Part shown: piece after piece, positions 34,217 through 43,191 of the stretch | How positions within the stretch are numbered: position 1 is the stretch's first letter | How the letters are laid out: every line of letters begins with the position of its first letter | DNA from: Litorimonas sp963972195 | GTDB lineage: Bacteria > Pseudomonadota > Alphaproteobacteria > Caulobacterales > Maricaulaceae | NCBI GenBank assembly: GCA_963972195.1 | Contig: CAXATH010000002.1 | Span: 1 to 64,000, forward strand | DNA length: 64,000 nucleotides | Direction of reading: 5' to 3' | Translations under genes and position numbers: made by a program | The notes under the pieces: generated by a model | What the model saw: only the letters and a program-made list of their open reading frames with translations | What the model was told of the DNA's origin: nothing | Databases searched by the model: none

Positions 34217-35718
34217 TGACGAAAATTCGCCGTTCTATTAAAATGACGATGGAAAATATTTCCATTCGCCGCGCGGCCTTAAGCGGCGTCGGCCTGAGTC
34301 TCGCTGCACTCATGAGCCTCTCAACTCAAGCCAATACCCGGTCATATGCCGATATCGGGGCCGTCACGGCCAGCTCTCATTCTGTTGCAAGTCAAAACGC
34401 AAAGGAACGCAATATTATTCTGCCTTATGGCAAATCCACAGTTATCGAGCTTCCCCAAGGTATACAGGACGTAATTGTTTCCAATCCGGATGTTGTCGAA
34501 GCGGTGGTACATACTTCAACGCGGACAGTTTTGATTGGTAAACAGGCCGGACAGACAAATGCGTATTTTTACGGCCAAAACGATCAGGAGCTGCTCAATC
34601 TGAACATTCGGGTTGAACGCGATATATCAGAGCTGAACCAGCTAATTCGTAAAAATGCCTCTGACGCAGAAGTTGAGGTTCAGGCCATTCACAACAATAT
34701 CCTTCTTACCGGATCTGTTCAAAATGCGGCTTCGGCGGATAGAATTGAAAAACTGGCCAAGCTTTGGCTAAACGAAATCGCCACAGGGACGTATGAACCC
34801 GGCGAGGTCGTCAATCTTATGTCGATTGAAGGCCGCGATCAGGTTATGCTCAAAGTCCGCATCGTTGAGATGCAACGCTCGGTCACGAAGCAACTTGGAT
34901 TTAATATCGGCGCCGTGGCTCAGCTGGGAGAATCGACGGTTTCGCTTGTCAGTAATGCCGGACTAGGCGCTGTCGCAGGTTTGTCGGGAGAAGCAACAGT
35001 TCGGCCCGCGGGTGGAGATATCACCTCCCTAACAGGCGCTATTCAGGCGCTGGAACGTGTGGGACTCATTCGCACTCTGGCCGAGCCGAGCCTGACCGCA
35101 ATTTCCGGTGAAACCGCGAATACGCTAATCGGCGGCGAATTCCCCCTTTTGACAAATGTCTTTCTGGATGAGTTTGGACGAACTCAGCGCGAATTTGAAT
35201 TCAAACCTTACGGGGTTTCTCTCGGTTTTACCCCGGTCGTTCTCAGCGAAGGTTTGATTTCCCTGAATATTTCAACCGAAGTTTCAGAACCCACAACAGA
35301 AGGTTCCTTTGAAACAGGAGGGATTTCCTCTGATATTCTGGGTCTTCGTGTCAGACGCGCCAATACAGTCGTCGAAATGCCGGCCGGCGGCAGTCTGGTT
35401 ATCGCAGGGCTCATCCGCGAAGAAAGCCGGAGCTCCAGTGACGGCACGCCCGGCGCCAAAGATATACCCGGTTTGGGGGCTCTTTTCCGAAATAGCGACT
35501 CCACCAACACGCAAACCGAACTGGTTGTGATCGTGACGCCTTACTTGGTCGATGCGACCCATCCGGATAAGCTTCAAACTCCGCTTGACGGGTATGTCCC
35601 GCCTTCCGACGGCGAGTCTATTCTCTTGGGCCGTTTGAACAAGGTTTATTCAGAAGATGGCCAGCCAAGAATCTCACAGCCTGCCTTGGGCGGGCCATTC
35701 GGGCATGTGGTCGATTAG
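34216..35718 (+). CDS. cpaC: Flp pilus secretin CpaC/RcpA
   Basis: A 500-residue outer-membrane secretin forming the pilus exit pore. It has a long signal peptide (hydrophobic around 23-36, cleavage near TQAN), an N-domain at about 70-140 (TVIELPQGIQDVIVSNPDVVEAVV), a BON-like part, and the secretin domain at about 270-460, ending VVIVTPYLV. The internal ATG 34246 (MENISIRR) would give a shorter, more normal signal peptide and is a possible start. Confidence 0.94.
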   Translation: MTKIRRSIKMTMENISIRRAALSGVGLSLAALMSLSTQANTRSYADIGAVTASSHSVASQNAKERNIILPYGKSTVIELPQGIQDVIVSNPDVVEAVVHTSTRTVLIGKQAGQTNAYFYGQNDQELLNLNIRVERDISELNQLIRKNASDAEVEVQAIHNNILLTGSVQNAASADRIEKLAKLWLNEIATGTYEPGEVVNLMSIEGRDQVMLKVRIVEMQRSVTKQLGFNIGAVAQLGESTVSLVSNAGLGAVAGLSGEATVRPAGGDITSLTGAIQALERVGLIRTLAEPSLTAISGETANTLIGGEFPLLTNVFLDEFGRTQREFEFKPYGVSLGFTPVVLSEGLISLNISTEVSEPTTEGSFETGGISSDILGLRVRRANTVVEMPAGGSLVIAGLIREESRSSSDGTPGAKDIPGLGALFRNSDSTNTQTELVVIVTPYLVDATHPDKLQTPLDGYVPPSDGESILLGRLNKVYSEDGQPRISQPALGGPFGHVVD

Positions 35719-35721
35719 GAG

Positions 35722-36405
35722 ATGATGATGATCAAGACCTCCAAACAAATTCGGCAAATAGTCCTTGCTTCCTGTGGCGCAGGAATTCTAGCGGCTTGCG
35801 CGACACCGACGCCTTCCTACGCGCCGACACCTTTGCGAAATCAAATTAAAGTGGCTGAGTCTATCGAACGGCTTGAACTATATGCCCGCCCCGAAGGGTT
35901 GGAACTTTCAGCCCGCGATCAATTCGCTGTCGGCCAGTTTTTGGAAAGTTATCGCACTGGTGGAGATGGCCCGCTTTATGTGAACTTACCGGCCGGAGAG
36001 ATCACGGGGCACGGTACACAACAAGCCAATACGATGCTCCGAACTATGATGGCCCAAGCGGGAATTAATCCGGCCGCGCTTCAAACAGGCGAATATCAGA
36101 GCGAGGCTGACGCGCCGTCGCCTGTCGTTGTCTCCTACAGAACTCTGCGAGCTGTTCCGGCGGATTGCCGTTTTATGGATGATTTGAGCCGAACCTATAA
36201 TAATCAGCCCAGCCAGTCATTCGGATGTTCTCAAAACGCAAATTTGGCGGCGATGGTGGCCGATCCGCGTCAGTTCCTGGAGCCTTATCCGGCGTCTAGT
36301 CCAAACTCACAGCGCCGGACTGTCGTCTATGACAAATATATCAAAGGCGAATCGACTGCGGCTGAGCGACCGCCGCAACAATCCGAAAAGTTTGATGCCG
36401 AATAA
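35722..36405 (+). CDS. cpaD: Pilus assembly lipoprotein CpaD
   Basis: A 227-residue CpaD-family protein. A signal peptide ends in a lipobox near residue 25 (GILAACATP), so it should be an outer-membrane lipoprotein helping CpaC, as a pilotin would. A conserved CpaD segment NQPSQSFGCSQNANLAAMVADPRQFLEP is cut here to note FGCSQNANLAAMV at about 172-184. It starts 3 bp after cpaC. Confidence 0.9.
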   Translation: MMMIKTSKQIRQIVLASCGAGILAACATPTPSYAPTPLRNQIKVAESIERLELYARPEGLELSARDQFAVGQFLESYRTGGDGPLYVNLPAGEITGHGTQQANTMLRTMMAQAGINPAALQTGEYQSEADAPSPVVVSYRTLRAVPADCRFMDDLSRTYNNQPSQSFGCSQNANLAAMVADPRQFLEPYPASSPNSQRRTVVYDKYIKGESTAAERPPQQSEKFDAE

Positions 36406-36472
36406 TGACTTATAACATAGCCCCATATTCTCCCAGGAGCGGTCTCATTTTGAGCCAGACGGAAATAACCGG

Positions 36473-38200
36473 ATGAATCCTATGACCCAAAGCCCAAATC
36501 CCCAAAATACGAACCCTCCTTCGCAGCCTACCCCAATGGGCCAAATGCCCGCGCCGCAATTTGCGCCGCAGCCTGTTCCAATGCCGCAAAATCCCGGAAA
36601 TCCGGGCCAAATGCCCCAAAACCAGCGACCACAAAATCAAATGGCTGCGCCTCAACCTATGCCAAGACCGCAGGGGATGCCGGGGCAACACGCAAATCAA
36701 CCGCAGCCTCATCCTCACCCTCAAGCAGGTCAAGCTCAGCCGCAATTGGCTCCGCCGCAATCTCCGCAACAAACGCCAAATCAACAGCCCCCAAACCCGG
36801 GAATGAATCCACAGCATCCACCTTTTCAGGGTCAAACCCCGCAAGGTCAGCCTCAGCCGGACCGCATGCCGCCTCCGGCCGCTATGGGAATAAATTATCC
36901 GTCAGAGGAAGAAGAAGCTGCCCGAGAAGGCGGCGAAAAAGCGCTGCCCCAAATCTCTATTCATGCGTTTTGCGACCGCCAGGAATCCGCCAGCGTGATA
37001 AATTCCACGACCCGTGATTGGCGAATGAAACGCGTTAATATGAAGATCTATATGGGTGGTCTTCCTTCCGCGATTGATTTTTATCGCAAGGAAAATACGC
37101 CGAGCCTCATTCTGGTCGAAACGGGTATGCGTGGGCCCGAACTTTTTGCCCAATTGGAACAGTTGGCTTCCGTTTGTGATGAAGATACAAAAGTTGTCAT
37201 TATCGGCGCGGCCAACGATATCCGGCTCTACCGACAATTAATGGAAAAAGGCGTTTCCGAGTACATTGTACCGCCGCTCATGCCGCTTAATTTAATCCGT
37301 TCGCTTAGCGACCTTTATTCCGACCCAGAGGCCCCGTTTATCGGGCGTGTTACGGCCTTTTTCGGCGCGAAGGGCGGGGTTGGTTCGTCGACGCTGGCGC
37401 ATAATATGGCGTGGTGTTTGGCGGAAGAGCTTGGACAGGAAACGGCTTTGGTCGATCTTGACAGTTCCTTCGGAACGACGGGTCTCGATTTCGCCTATGA
37501 TAATTCCCAAGGTTTGGAAGAGGCGCTTGGCCAACCAGACCGTCTCGACGAAACGCTTCTTGATCGCATCATGATCCGCCATACGGCGAAACTTTCCATT
37601 CTACCGGCGGCAAGCTCTCTGAACAGTAAACCTGTACTTGATAGCGAGGCTTATGAGGCCGTGGTGAATGGCGTCCGGTCTATCAGTCCTCTCACCATAC
37701 TGGATATGCCGCACTACTGGGCAGAATGGACAACCGGAGTGCTGACCAGCGTTGATGATGTCGTTATTACGGCAACGCCCGATCTGGCCAATCTCCGCAA
37801 TACAAAAAACCTGGTGGACTTCCTTCGGTCGCAACGCCCTAATGATCCTGATCCGGTCCTGATCCTAAATAAAACAGGCATGAGTAAAACTGCAGAAATT
37901 CCAGTTAAAGAATTTGCCGCAGCTGTCGGTCTAGAGCCGAGCCTTGTTATAAGTTTTGACCCGGACAGCTTCTTTGAAGCCGCAAATGAGGGCAAAATGC
38001 TGAACCAGGTCAAATCGGCAGATCGCACAGTGTCGGGTCTAAATTATGTTGCCAATCGGTTGAAAACGGGTCGATTTGACATGGCTTTGCAGAATGACGG
38101 CGGGAAACGGAAGAAATCTCAGCCCAAAAATGACCGGTCACAGCAAGGGGACTCACAAAAAGGCAAATCTATCTTTTCATTCCTGAAAAAAGGAAAGTAA
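36473..38200 (+). CDS. cpaE: Pilus localisation ATPase CpaE with long Pro/Gln-rich N-terminus
   Basis: A 575-residue CpaE/TadZ protein. Residues 1-143 are almost only Pro, Gln, Met, Asn and Gly, which is unusual; then come a receiver-like atypical domain (about 160-285) and a ParA/MinD-type ATPase with deviant Walker A AKGGVGSST (299-307) and VDLDSSFGTTGLDFAYD. A basic tail (KRKKSQPKN) ends it. CpaE places the pilus at the cell pole. The leader could be a low-complexity interaction or phase-separating region; this is an inference. Confidence 0.93.
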   Translation: MNPMTQSPNPQNTNPPSQPTPMGQMPAPQFAPQPVPMPQNPGNPGQMPQNQRPQNQMAAPQPMPRPQGMPGQHANQPQPHPHPQAGQAQPQLAPPQSPQQTPNQQPPNPGMNPQHPPFQGQTPQGQPQPDRMPPPAAMGINYPSEEEEAAREGGEKALPQISIHAFCDRQESASVINSTTRDWRMKRVNMKIYMGGLPSAIDFYRKENTPSLILVETGMRGPELFAQLEQLASVCDEDTKVVIIGAANDIRLYRQLMEKGVSEYIVPPLMPLNLIRSLSDLYSDPEAPFIGRVTAFFGAKGGVGSSTLAHNMAWCLAEELGQETALVDLDSSFGTTGLDFAYDNSQGLEEALGQPDRLDETLLDRIMIRHTAKLSILPAASSLNSKPVLDSEAYEAVVNGVRSISPLTILDMPHYWAEWTTGVLTSVDDVVITATPDLANLRNTKNLVDFLRSQRPNDPDPVLILNKTGMSKTAEIPVKEFAAAVGLEPSLVISFDPDSFFEAANEGKMLNQVKSADRTVSGLNYVANRLKTGRFDMALQNDGGKRKKSQPKNDRSQQGDSQKGKSIFSFLKKGK

Positions 38201-38206
38201 GCGCCC

Positions 38207-39613
38207 ATGTTCGGTAAACGTTCAGACGCCACAGCGCTAAAAGCGCCTGTCACCGAAAAAAAGGTGGTGACGCCTCCTGTTCAGGCGGCGCCTTCACCTG
38301 CGACGGTGGCTCAGGGGGCCTCCCGCGCGGCGGAGCCTTCAGAGGATTATTACGAAACCAAGGCGACGATTTTTAACGCTTTGTTTGAAACCATTGACGT
38401 TACGGCTTTGGCCGGAATGCAAATGGATAAAGCCCGCGAAGAAATTCGAACCATTGTCGACGAAATCATCGCTATCCGGAATGTGCGGCTGTCAGTTGCG
38501 GAGCAAAACCAGCTTATAACAGAGATCTGTGACGATATTCTCGGTTATGGCCCGCTTGAGCCCTTGCTCATGCGTGACGATATCGCCGATATCATGGTCA
38601 ATGGCGCCAAACACGTTTTCATCGAAGCCAATGGTAAGATGATTAAGACAAATATTCGCTTCCGCGACAACACTCAGCTGATGAATATCTGTCAGCGTAT
38701 TGTGAGCCAAGTGGGTCGCCGCGTTGATGAAGCCAGTCCGATCTGTGATGCGCGCTTGCTAGACGGCTCTCGTGTTAACGTGATTGCACCGCCGCTTTCC
38801 ATTGACGGGCCGTCGCTCACTATTCGGAAATTTAAAAAGGACAAACTCCAGCTGAAAGATTTGGTCAATTTTAAATCCATTTCTCCGGCCGGTGCACGCG
38901 TGCTCGAAATCATCGGCGCGTGTCAGTGTAACATTGTTATTTCCGGCGGTACTGGTTCCGGTAAAACAACACTTCTGAACTGCCTAACAGGATTTATTCA
39001 TCCTGATGAACGGATCATTACCTGCGAAGACGCGGCAGAATTACAGCTCCAGCAGCCACATGTGGTTCGACTTGAAACCCGTCCGCCCAACCTAGAGGGC
39101 AAGGGCAAGGTTACGATGGCGGATCTGGTCAAAAACTGTCTGCGGATGCGTCCCGAACGTATTATCGTGGGTGAGGTCCGCGGACCCGAAGCCTTTGACC
39201 TGCTACAGGCCATGAATACGGGCCATGACGGCTCCATGGGGACGCTCCATGCTAACTCGCCGCGCGAAGCTCTGTCTCGACTGGAATCGATGATTACAAT
39301 GGGCGGTTTTTCCCTGCCGGCGAAAACGATTCGCGAAATGATCGTGGGCTCTGTCGACGTGATTGTTCAAGCGGCACGTTTGAGAGACGGCTCGCGCCGC
39401 ATCACAAAGATTACCGAAGTTATCGGCATGGAAGGCGATGTGATCGTCACCCAAGATCTCATTGTTTATGAAATGGACGGTGAAGACGCCCAAGGCAATA
39501 TTATCGGAGAGCATAAATCCACCGGGATTGCGCGTCCGGCCTTTTGGGACCGAGCCCGATATTTCAACCTTGAAAAAGAACTGGCTCAGGCTTTGGATGA
39601 GGCTGGGAGTTAG
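38207..39613 (+). CDS. cpaF: Pilus assembly ATPase CpaF/TadA
   Basis: A 468-residue secretion ATPase that powers pilus extension and probably retraction. It has an Ala/Pro-rich N-terminus, the linker VNGAKHVFIEANGK, Walker A GGTGSGKT (247-254), the Asp-box ITCEDAAELQLQQ, Walker B-like RIIVGEVRGPEA (318-328) and the His box TGHDGSMGTLHANSPREAL (338-356). It starts 6 bp after cpaE. Confidence 0.96.
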   Translation: MFGKRSDATALKAPVTEKKVVTPPVQAAPSPATVAQGASRAAEPSEDYYETKATIFNALFETIDVTALAGMQMDKAREEIRTIVDEIIAIRNVRLSVAEQNQLITEICDDILGYGPLEPLLMRDDIADIMVNGAKHVFIEANGKMIKTNIRFRDNTQLMNICQRIVSQVGRRVDEASPICDARLLDGSRVNVIAPPLSIDGPSLTIRKFKKDKLQLKDLVNFKSISPAGARVLEIIGACQCNIVISGGTGSGKTTLLNCLTGFIHPDERIITCEDAAELQLQQPHVVRLETRPPNLEGKGKVTMADLVKNCLRMRPERIIVGEVRGPEAFDLLQAMNTGHDGSMGTLHANSPREALSRLESMITMGGFSLPAKTIREMIVGSVDVIVQAARLRDGSRRITKITEVIGMEGDVIVTQDLIVYEMDGEDAQGNIIGEHKSTGIARPAFWDRARYFNLEKELAQALDEAGS

Positions 39614-39615
39614 AA

Positions 39616-40599
39616 ATGGATCAGACTACGCTCATCGGAATGGTTGTCGTCGGTTTCGTTCTCGTGGCCGGATATATTCTCATGGGCGATGGCGGCGGCA
39701 AAAAAATCGAACGCCTGAAATCCATCTCCGGAGACACCAAGAAAAAAGAAAGCTTCCTCGGCAAACTCAAAACCGAAGATCAGGGATCGCGGCGAAAGCA
39801 AATTGAAGAGACGCTTTCCAAAATTGAGGAAAGACAGAAAAAGAAAAAGAAAAAAGCAAAGTCGCTGGAAATGCGTTTGATACAAGCCGACTGGTCCACG
39901 AAACCCGAAAAATTCCTCATCATATCAGCAGTCCTCGCAGGTTTGGCTGGCGTTCCGGCTTTTGTTCTGGGTATGAATCCGTTTTTATGTCTTGGCCTTG
40001 CTTTCGTCGTCGGGTTCGGCCTTCCCCGATTTTTCCTAAACAGCGCTATTGCCCGACGTCAGAAAAAATTCACGGCGCATTTCGCCGATGCAATGGACAT
40101 TATTGTTCGCGGCGTTCGTACTGGTCTTCCGCTCAATGACTGTCTCAAAATTATTGCGCATGAAAGTCCTGATCCTTTGGGTGCGGAGTTCCGTAAAGTA
40201 GTTGAAGGCGAAAGCGTCGGGATCCCGATTGAGGTCTGTCTGGAACAGCTTTATGAACGTATGCCGATTTCAGAGGTCAACTTCTTCGCAACCGTTTTAA
40301 ATATTCAAAAATCCACGGGGGGTAACCTCGGTGAAAGTTTGGCCAATTTGTCTGCTGTATTGCGGGGCCGGAAAATCCTGCGGGAAAAAATTAAAGCCCT
40401 CTCGGCCGAGGCCAAAATGAGTGCAATCATTATCGCTTCTTTGCCGATTGTTGTCATGCTGCTCGTCACAATGATGTCTCCGGATTACATGAATGAGTTA
40501 TATTTCACGTCGACGGGTCAAAGAAATATGATGATCGGAGCCTTTATGATGTTCTTAGGAACGTTCATGATGCGCAAAATGATTAACTTCAAGTTTTAG
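39616..40599 (+). CDS. tadB: Pilus platform protein TadB
   Basis: A 327-residue inner-membrane protein of the T2SF/GspF family. Hydrophobic helices lie at about 7-24, 98-140 and near the C-terminus; a very basic segment (EERQKKKKKKAKSLE, about 72-86) precedes the core. The cytoplasmic domain with HFADAMDIIVRGVRTGLPL binds the ATPase. Gap to cpaF is 2 bp; tadC follows after 13 bp. Confidence 0.94.
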   Translation: MDQTTLIGMVVVGFVLVAGYILMGDGGGKKIERLKSISGDTKKKESFLGKLKTEDQGSRRKQIEETLSKIEERQKKKKKKAKSLEMRLIQADWSTKPEKFLIISAVLAGLAGVPAFVLGMNPFLCLGLAFVVGFGLPRFFLNSAIARRQKKFTAHFADAMDIIVRGVRTGLPLNDCLKIIAHESPDPLGAEFRKVVEGESVGIPIEVCLEQLYERMPISEVNFFATVLNIQKSTGGNLGESLANLSAVLRGRKILREKIKALSAEAKMSAIIIASLPIVVMLLVTMMSPDYMNELYFTSTGQRNMMIGAFMMFLGTFMMRKMINFKF

Positions 40600-40612
40600 A
40601 GGGGAGTAAGAC

Positions 40613-41578
40613 ATGCCAGCTGAATCACTCTCTCTTCTTCAGAACATTGCCTTTCTGGTTATCGCTTTGCTTACGGTGGCAACGCTTTACATTATTTTCG
40701 CGCCCATTTTTGAGGGGGACAAACTCAAGAAACGAATGGATTCTGTCTCAAATGCCCGCGAAAGTCTAAAGCAAAACAGAATGGCCGAATTGAATTCGGC
40801 TCAGAAAGGACTTCGGACAGAAAATAAAGGGGCGGTGAAAAACCTCGTTGACCGGTTTTCGTTGCAGAAGCTCCTGGAAGCGTCAGATCTGAAAGACAAA
40901 TTGGCCCAAGCCGGGATGCGCGGCCAGAAACCGGTCTATACGTTCTATATGTTTCGCTTGATTGCGCCCGTTGTACTGTTTGTCTTGGGCGTTCTGTTTT
41001 TCGTTCTTCTCAATGTCCGAGAATGGTCTCTGATGCAGAACCTTTTTGTGACAATCTGCCTAACATTATTCGGCTTTTACTTGCCGGCCATCTACGTAAA
41101 GAACGCGGCCTCTAAACGCTTGGCCAATATTGTGCCTGTGTTCCCCGATGCATTGGACTTGCTGCTTATCTGTGTGGAATCGGGGATGTCTGTGGAATTG
41201 GCCTTTGGACGGGTCGCTGACGAAATGGCGGAAAGCTCCGTTGAACTGGCTGAGGAGTTCTCTCTGACAACAGCCGAACTCTCTTATCTCAGCAGCCGCC
41301 GACTGGCTTACGAAAACCTTGCACGCCGGAACAACCATCCGGGTATTCGGGCCGTGGCCACAGCGCTCATACAGGCCGAACGATATGGTACGCCGCTCGG
41401 CGATACGCTTCGGACTATGGCCAATGAGAATCGCCAAATGCGCGTCATGCAAGCTGAGAAAAAAGCCGCTTCTCTGCCGGCCAAGCTGACCGTGCCTATG
41501 ATCGTCTTTTTCTTACCGGTTCTGTTTATCGTTATCCTTACGCCTGCAGGTATGCGCCTCGGAGCGGCTCTGGGATAG
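40613..41578 (+). CDS. tadC: Pilus platform protein TadC
   Basis: A 321-residue partner of TadB, same T2SF fold. It has a first helix at about 11-30, a charged cytoplasmic segment, helices at about 108-135 and 140-160, the FPDALDLLLICVESGMSVELAF core (about 178-199), and a last helix near the end. It closes the plus-strand operon, followed by a strong terminator. Confidence 0.94.
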   Translation: MPAESLSLLQNIAFLVIALLTVATLYIIFAPIFEGDKLKKRMDSVSNARESLKQNRMAELNSAQKGLRTENKGAVKNLVDRFSLQKLLEASDLKDKLAQAGMRGQKPVYTFYMFRLIAPVVLFVLGVLFFVLLNVREWSLMQNLFVTICLTLFGFYLPAIYVKNAASKRLANIVPVFPDALDLLLICVESGMSVELAFGRVADEMAESSVELAEEFSLTTAELSYLSSRRLAYENLARRNNHPGIRAVATALIQAERYGTPLGDTLRTMANENRQMRVMQAEKKAASLPAKLTVPMIVFFLPVLFIVILTPAGMRLGAALG

Positions 41579-41602
41579 AGGGACGGAGACACTATAAGCC
41601 AT

Positions 41603-41636
41603 AAAAAAGCCGCTGATAATTCAGCGGTTTTTTTTT
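41603..41636. terminator. Bidirectional terminator between tadC and the TadD-like gene
   Basis: A 7-bp stem ccgctga/tcagcgg (41610-41616 with 41621-41627) with loop taat, an A-run on the left and nine Ts on the right. It can stop transcripts from both convergent genes. Confidence 0.88.
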
Positions 41637-41653
41637 AAGGTTTGTAATTGTCT

Positions 41654-43012
41654 CTATCTTCGCTCGCGAGAGGCCCCGCGCGGCTCCTGGGGCTTCGGCG
41701 GGTAGGGCGTGCCTGTATTTCCTCGAGGGGGATATGGCTGCGCCTGAGGCGGCTGATATTGCGCCCCGGATGAGCCCGGGTCAGCCCGTCCCGGAAAATA
41801 AGGCGCTGCTTGGCCGTAGGCGCTCTGGTTTTGTCTTTGAGGTGTCGACAATGTTTGCGGACGCCGAAGCGCGGGATTGGCTGGTCTTGCGCCGACATTT
41901 CCAGCCAACTTCGCTAAAATGTGTTCCTGCGCTTGTTGTTGCTCGGGGCTCACGATTTGCGTCTTGGGTCTTGCGCCAGACTGTTGGGCTGCAAGGCGGG
42001 CCGCGTCGCTGGCAGAGCGGCTTTGCGCGTATGGCGCGGCATTGTTTTGCGAGTTTATGTCAGATTTTGCAGAAGGGGAATTCCGTACAGTGATCTTGGG
42101 CGCTGGAGAGGTAAATCCTCCACCAGCATTCGTTCCGCTATATGCAGCGGGATCATTATACTGCTTCGCAGATTGTGGAGAGACTGCAGGCGAGGCTCCA
42201 TTAGGCGATGACGCATTGCTCCGTATCGTTTGCGCTGGTTGCGGGTTAAGATCAGGGAGTCGGCTAGATGACTGGCTTTGAGCCATCCGCGCCATAGTTT
42301 CCGCTTCATCCGTTTTACCCTGAATTTGAAGGACAAGGGCCAGATTCTGACGAACGCTTTTAGAAGCCCCCGGGATAGCGACAGCCCGTCTTAACCAGGT
42401 CTCAGCCGTCACGGGGTCGCCTGATAGAGCATAGGATAGACCCATGTTCGCCATAACACTCGGATCGTTCGGCGTGATGTCCAGCGCGCGTGTGTAGTAT
42501 TTACGGGCGAGCTCATATTGCTCTTGTTGATCCAAAGCCGCGCCTTTCAGCGACCACAGCCGTCCATAGGCCGGCGCGTAGTTCAGGGCCTGATCCAAAG
42601 GCTCCATCGCATCGACGGAGCGTTCTGAGGCAATAAGAGACGCTGCATATTCTGCCGCGAGATAGGGGTCACGGGGATAAAGCGCCCGCGTTGTTTGAGT
42701 GATTTCAACAGCGCGTTGGGGATTGCCGAGTTTTCGAATAGCAGCCGAGAGCTTGATGGCGGATTCCAAATCGCCCGGATTAAGGTCGTATTCGCGCATC
42801 CAGAAGGCCGCCTGTGCCAACACGTCTTGCGTTTCAATTCCATCGCGGAGGGCGCGATTGGCGGGCTGGAAGCTTTCCTTGCTCATATTCTCGGAAAGCT
42901 CGCGTTCGGTATCTGTATATTGAGGGGCAGTGGCGCATCCGGCCAGACCGCTGAACAACCCTACCGCCAAAAGGCCCGAGCCCAATAGAATTCGTAATTT
43001 ATATGGTGTCAT
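41654..43012 (-). CDS. tadD: TadD-like TPR lipoprotein with low-complexity tail
   Basis: A 452-residue protein with a lipoprotein signal (LAGC, Cys near residue 26), TPR repeats at about 70-250 (for example YELARKYYTRALDITPNDPSV), and a long Pro/Ser/Gln-rich C-terminal half (about 260-452). TadD is the lipoprotein of the tad locus that helps the secretin. The TPR part fits; the tail is extra. ATG 43012 has GGAGG about 11 bases upstream; an earlier in-frame TTG is less likely. Confidence 0.85.
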   Translation of the reverse strand: MTPYKLRILLGSGLLAVGLFSGLAGCATAPQYTDTERELSENMSKESFQPANRALRDGIETQDVLAQAAFWMREYDLNPGDLESAIKLSAAIRKLGNPQRAVEITQTTRALYPRDPYLAAEYAASLIASERSVDAMEPLDQALNYAPAYGRLWSLKGAALDQQEQYELARKYYTRALDITPNDPSVMANMGLSYALSGDPVTAETWLRRAVAIPGASKSVRQNLALVLQIQGKTDEAETMARMAQSQSSSRLPDLNPQPAQTIRSNASSPNGASPAVSPQSAKQYNDPAAYSGTNAGGGFTSPAPKITVRNSPSAKSDINSQNNAAPYAQSRSASDAARLAAQQSGARPKTQIVSPEQQQAQEHILAKLAGNVGARPANPALRRPQTLSTPQRQNQSAYGQAAPYFPGRADPGSSGAQYQPPQAQPYPPRGNTGTPYPPKPQEPRGASRERR

Positions 43013-43103
43013 GTTAGGCTTTGCCTCCTGCAAAGTGCATTTCGGTCGTGCGACACGTCTTGCACCTGCCTTTAATTGCGTTCACAATCGTAAACAGAGA
43101 CGG

Positions 43104-43118
43104 TTAATGCTTCGTTAG
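43104..43118. promoter_or_regulatory. CtrA-like site between tadD and the M17 aminopeptidase gene
   Basis: TTAA (43104-43107), 7 bases, TTAG (43115-43118): one mismatch from the CtrA full site. It lies 92 bp upstream of the TadD-like start and 74 bp before the aminopeptidase, so it could control either. Confidence 0.4.
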
Positions 43119-43191
43119 TATTCTGCGCCGATCACTGAGATGGGTCCTGCCTCATAATCGAAGCTAAAATGATAGAGAAAGAAAAGTGACA

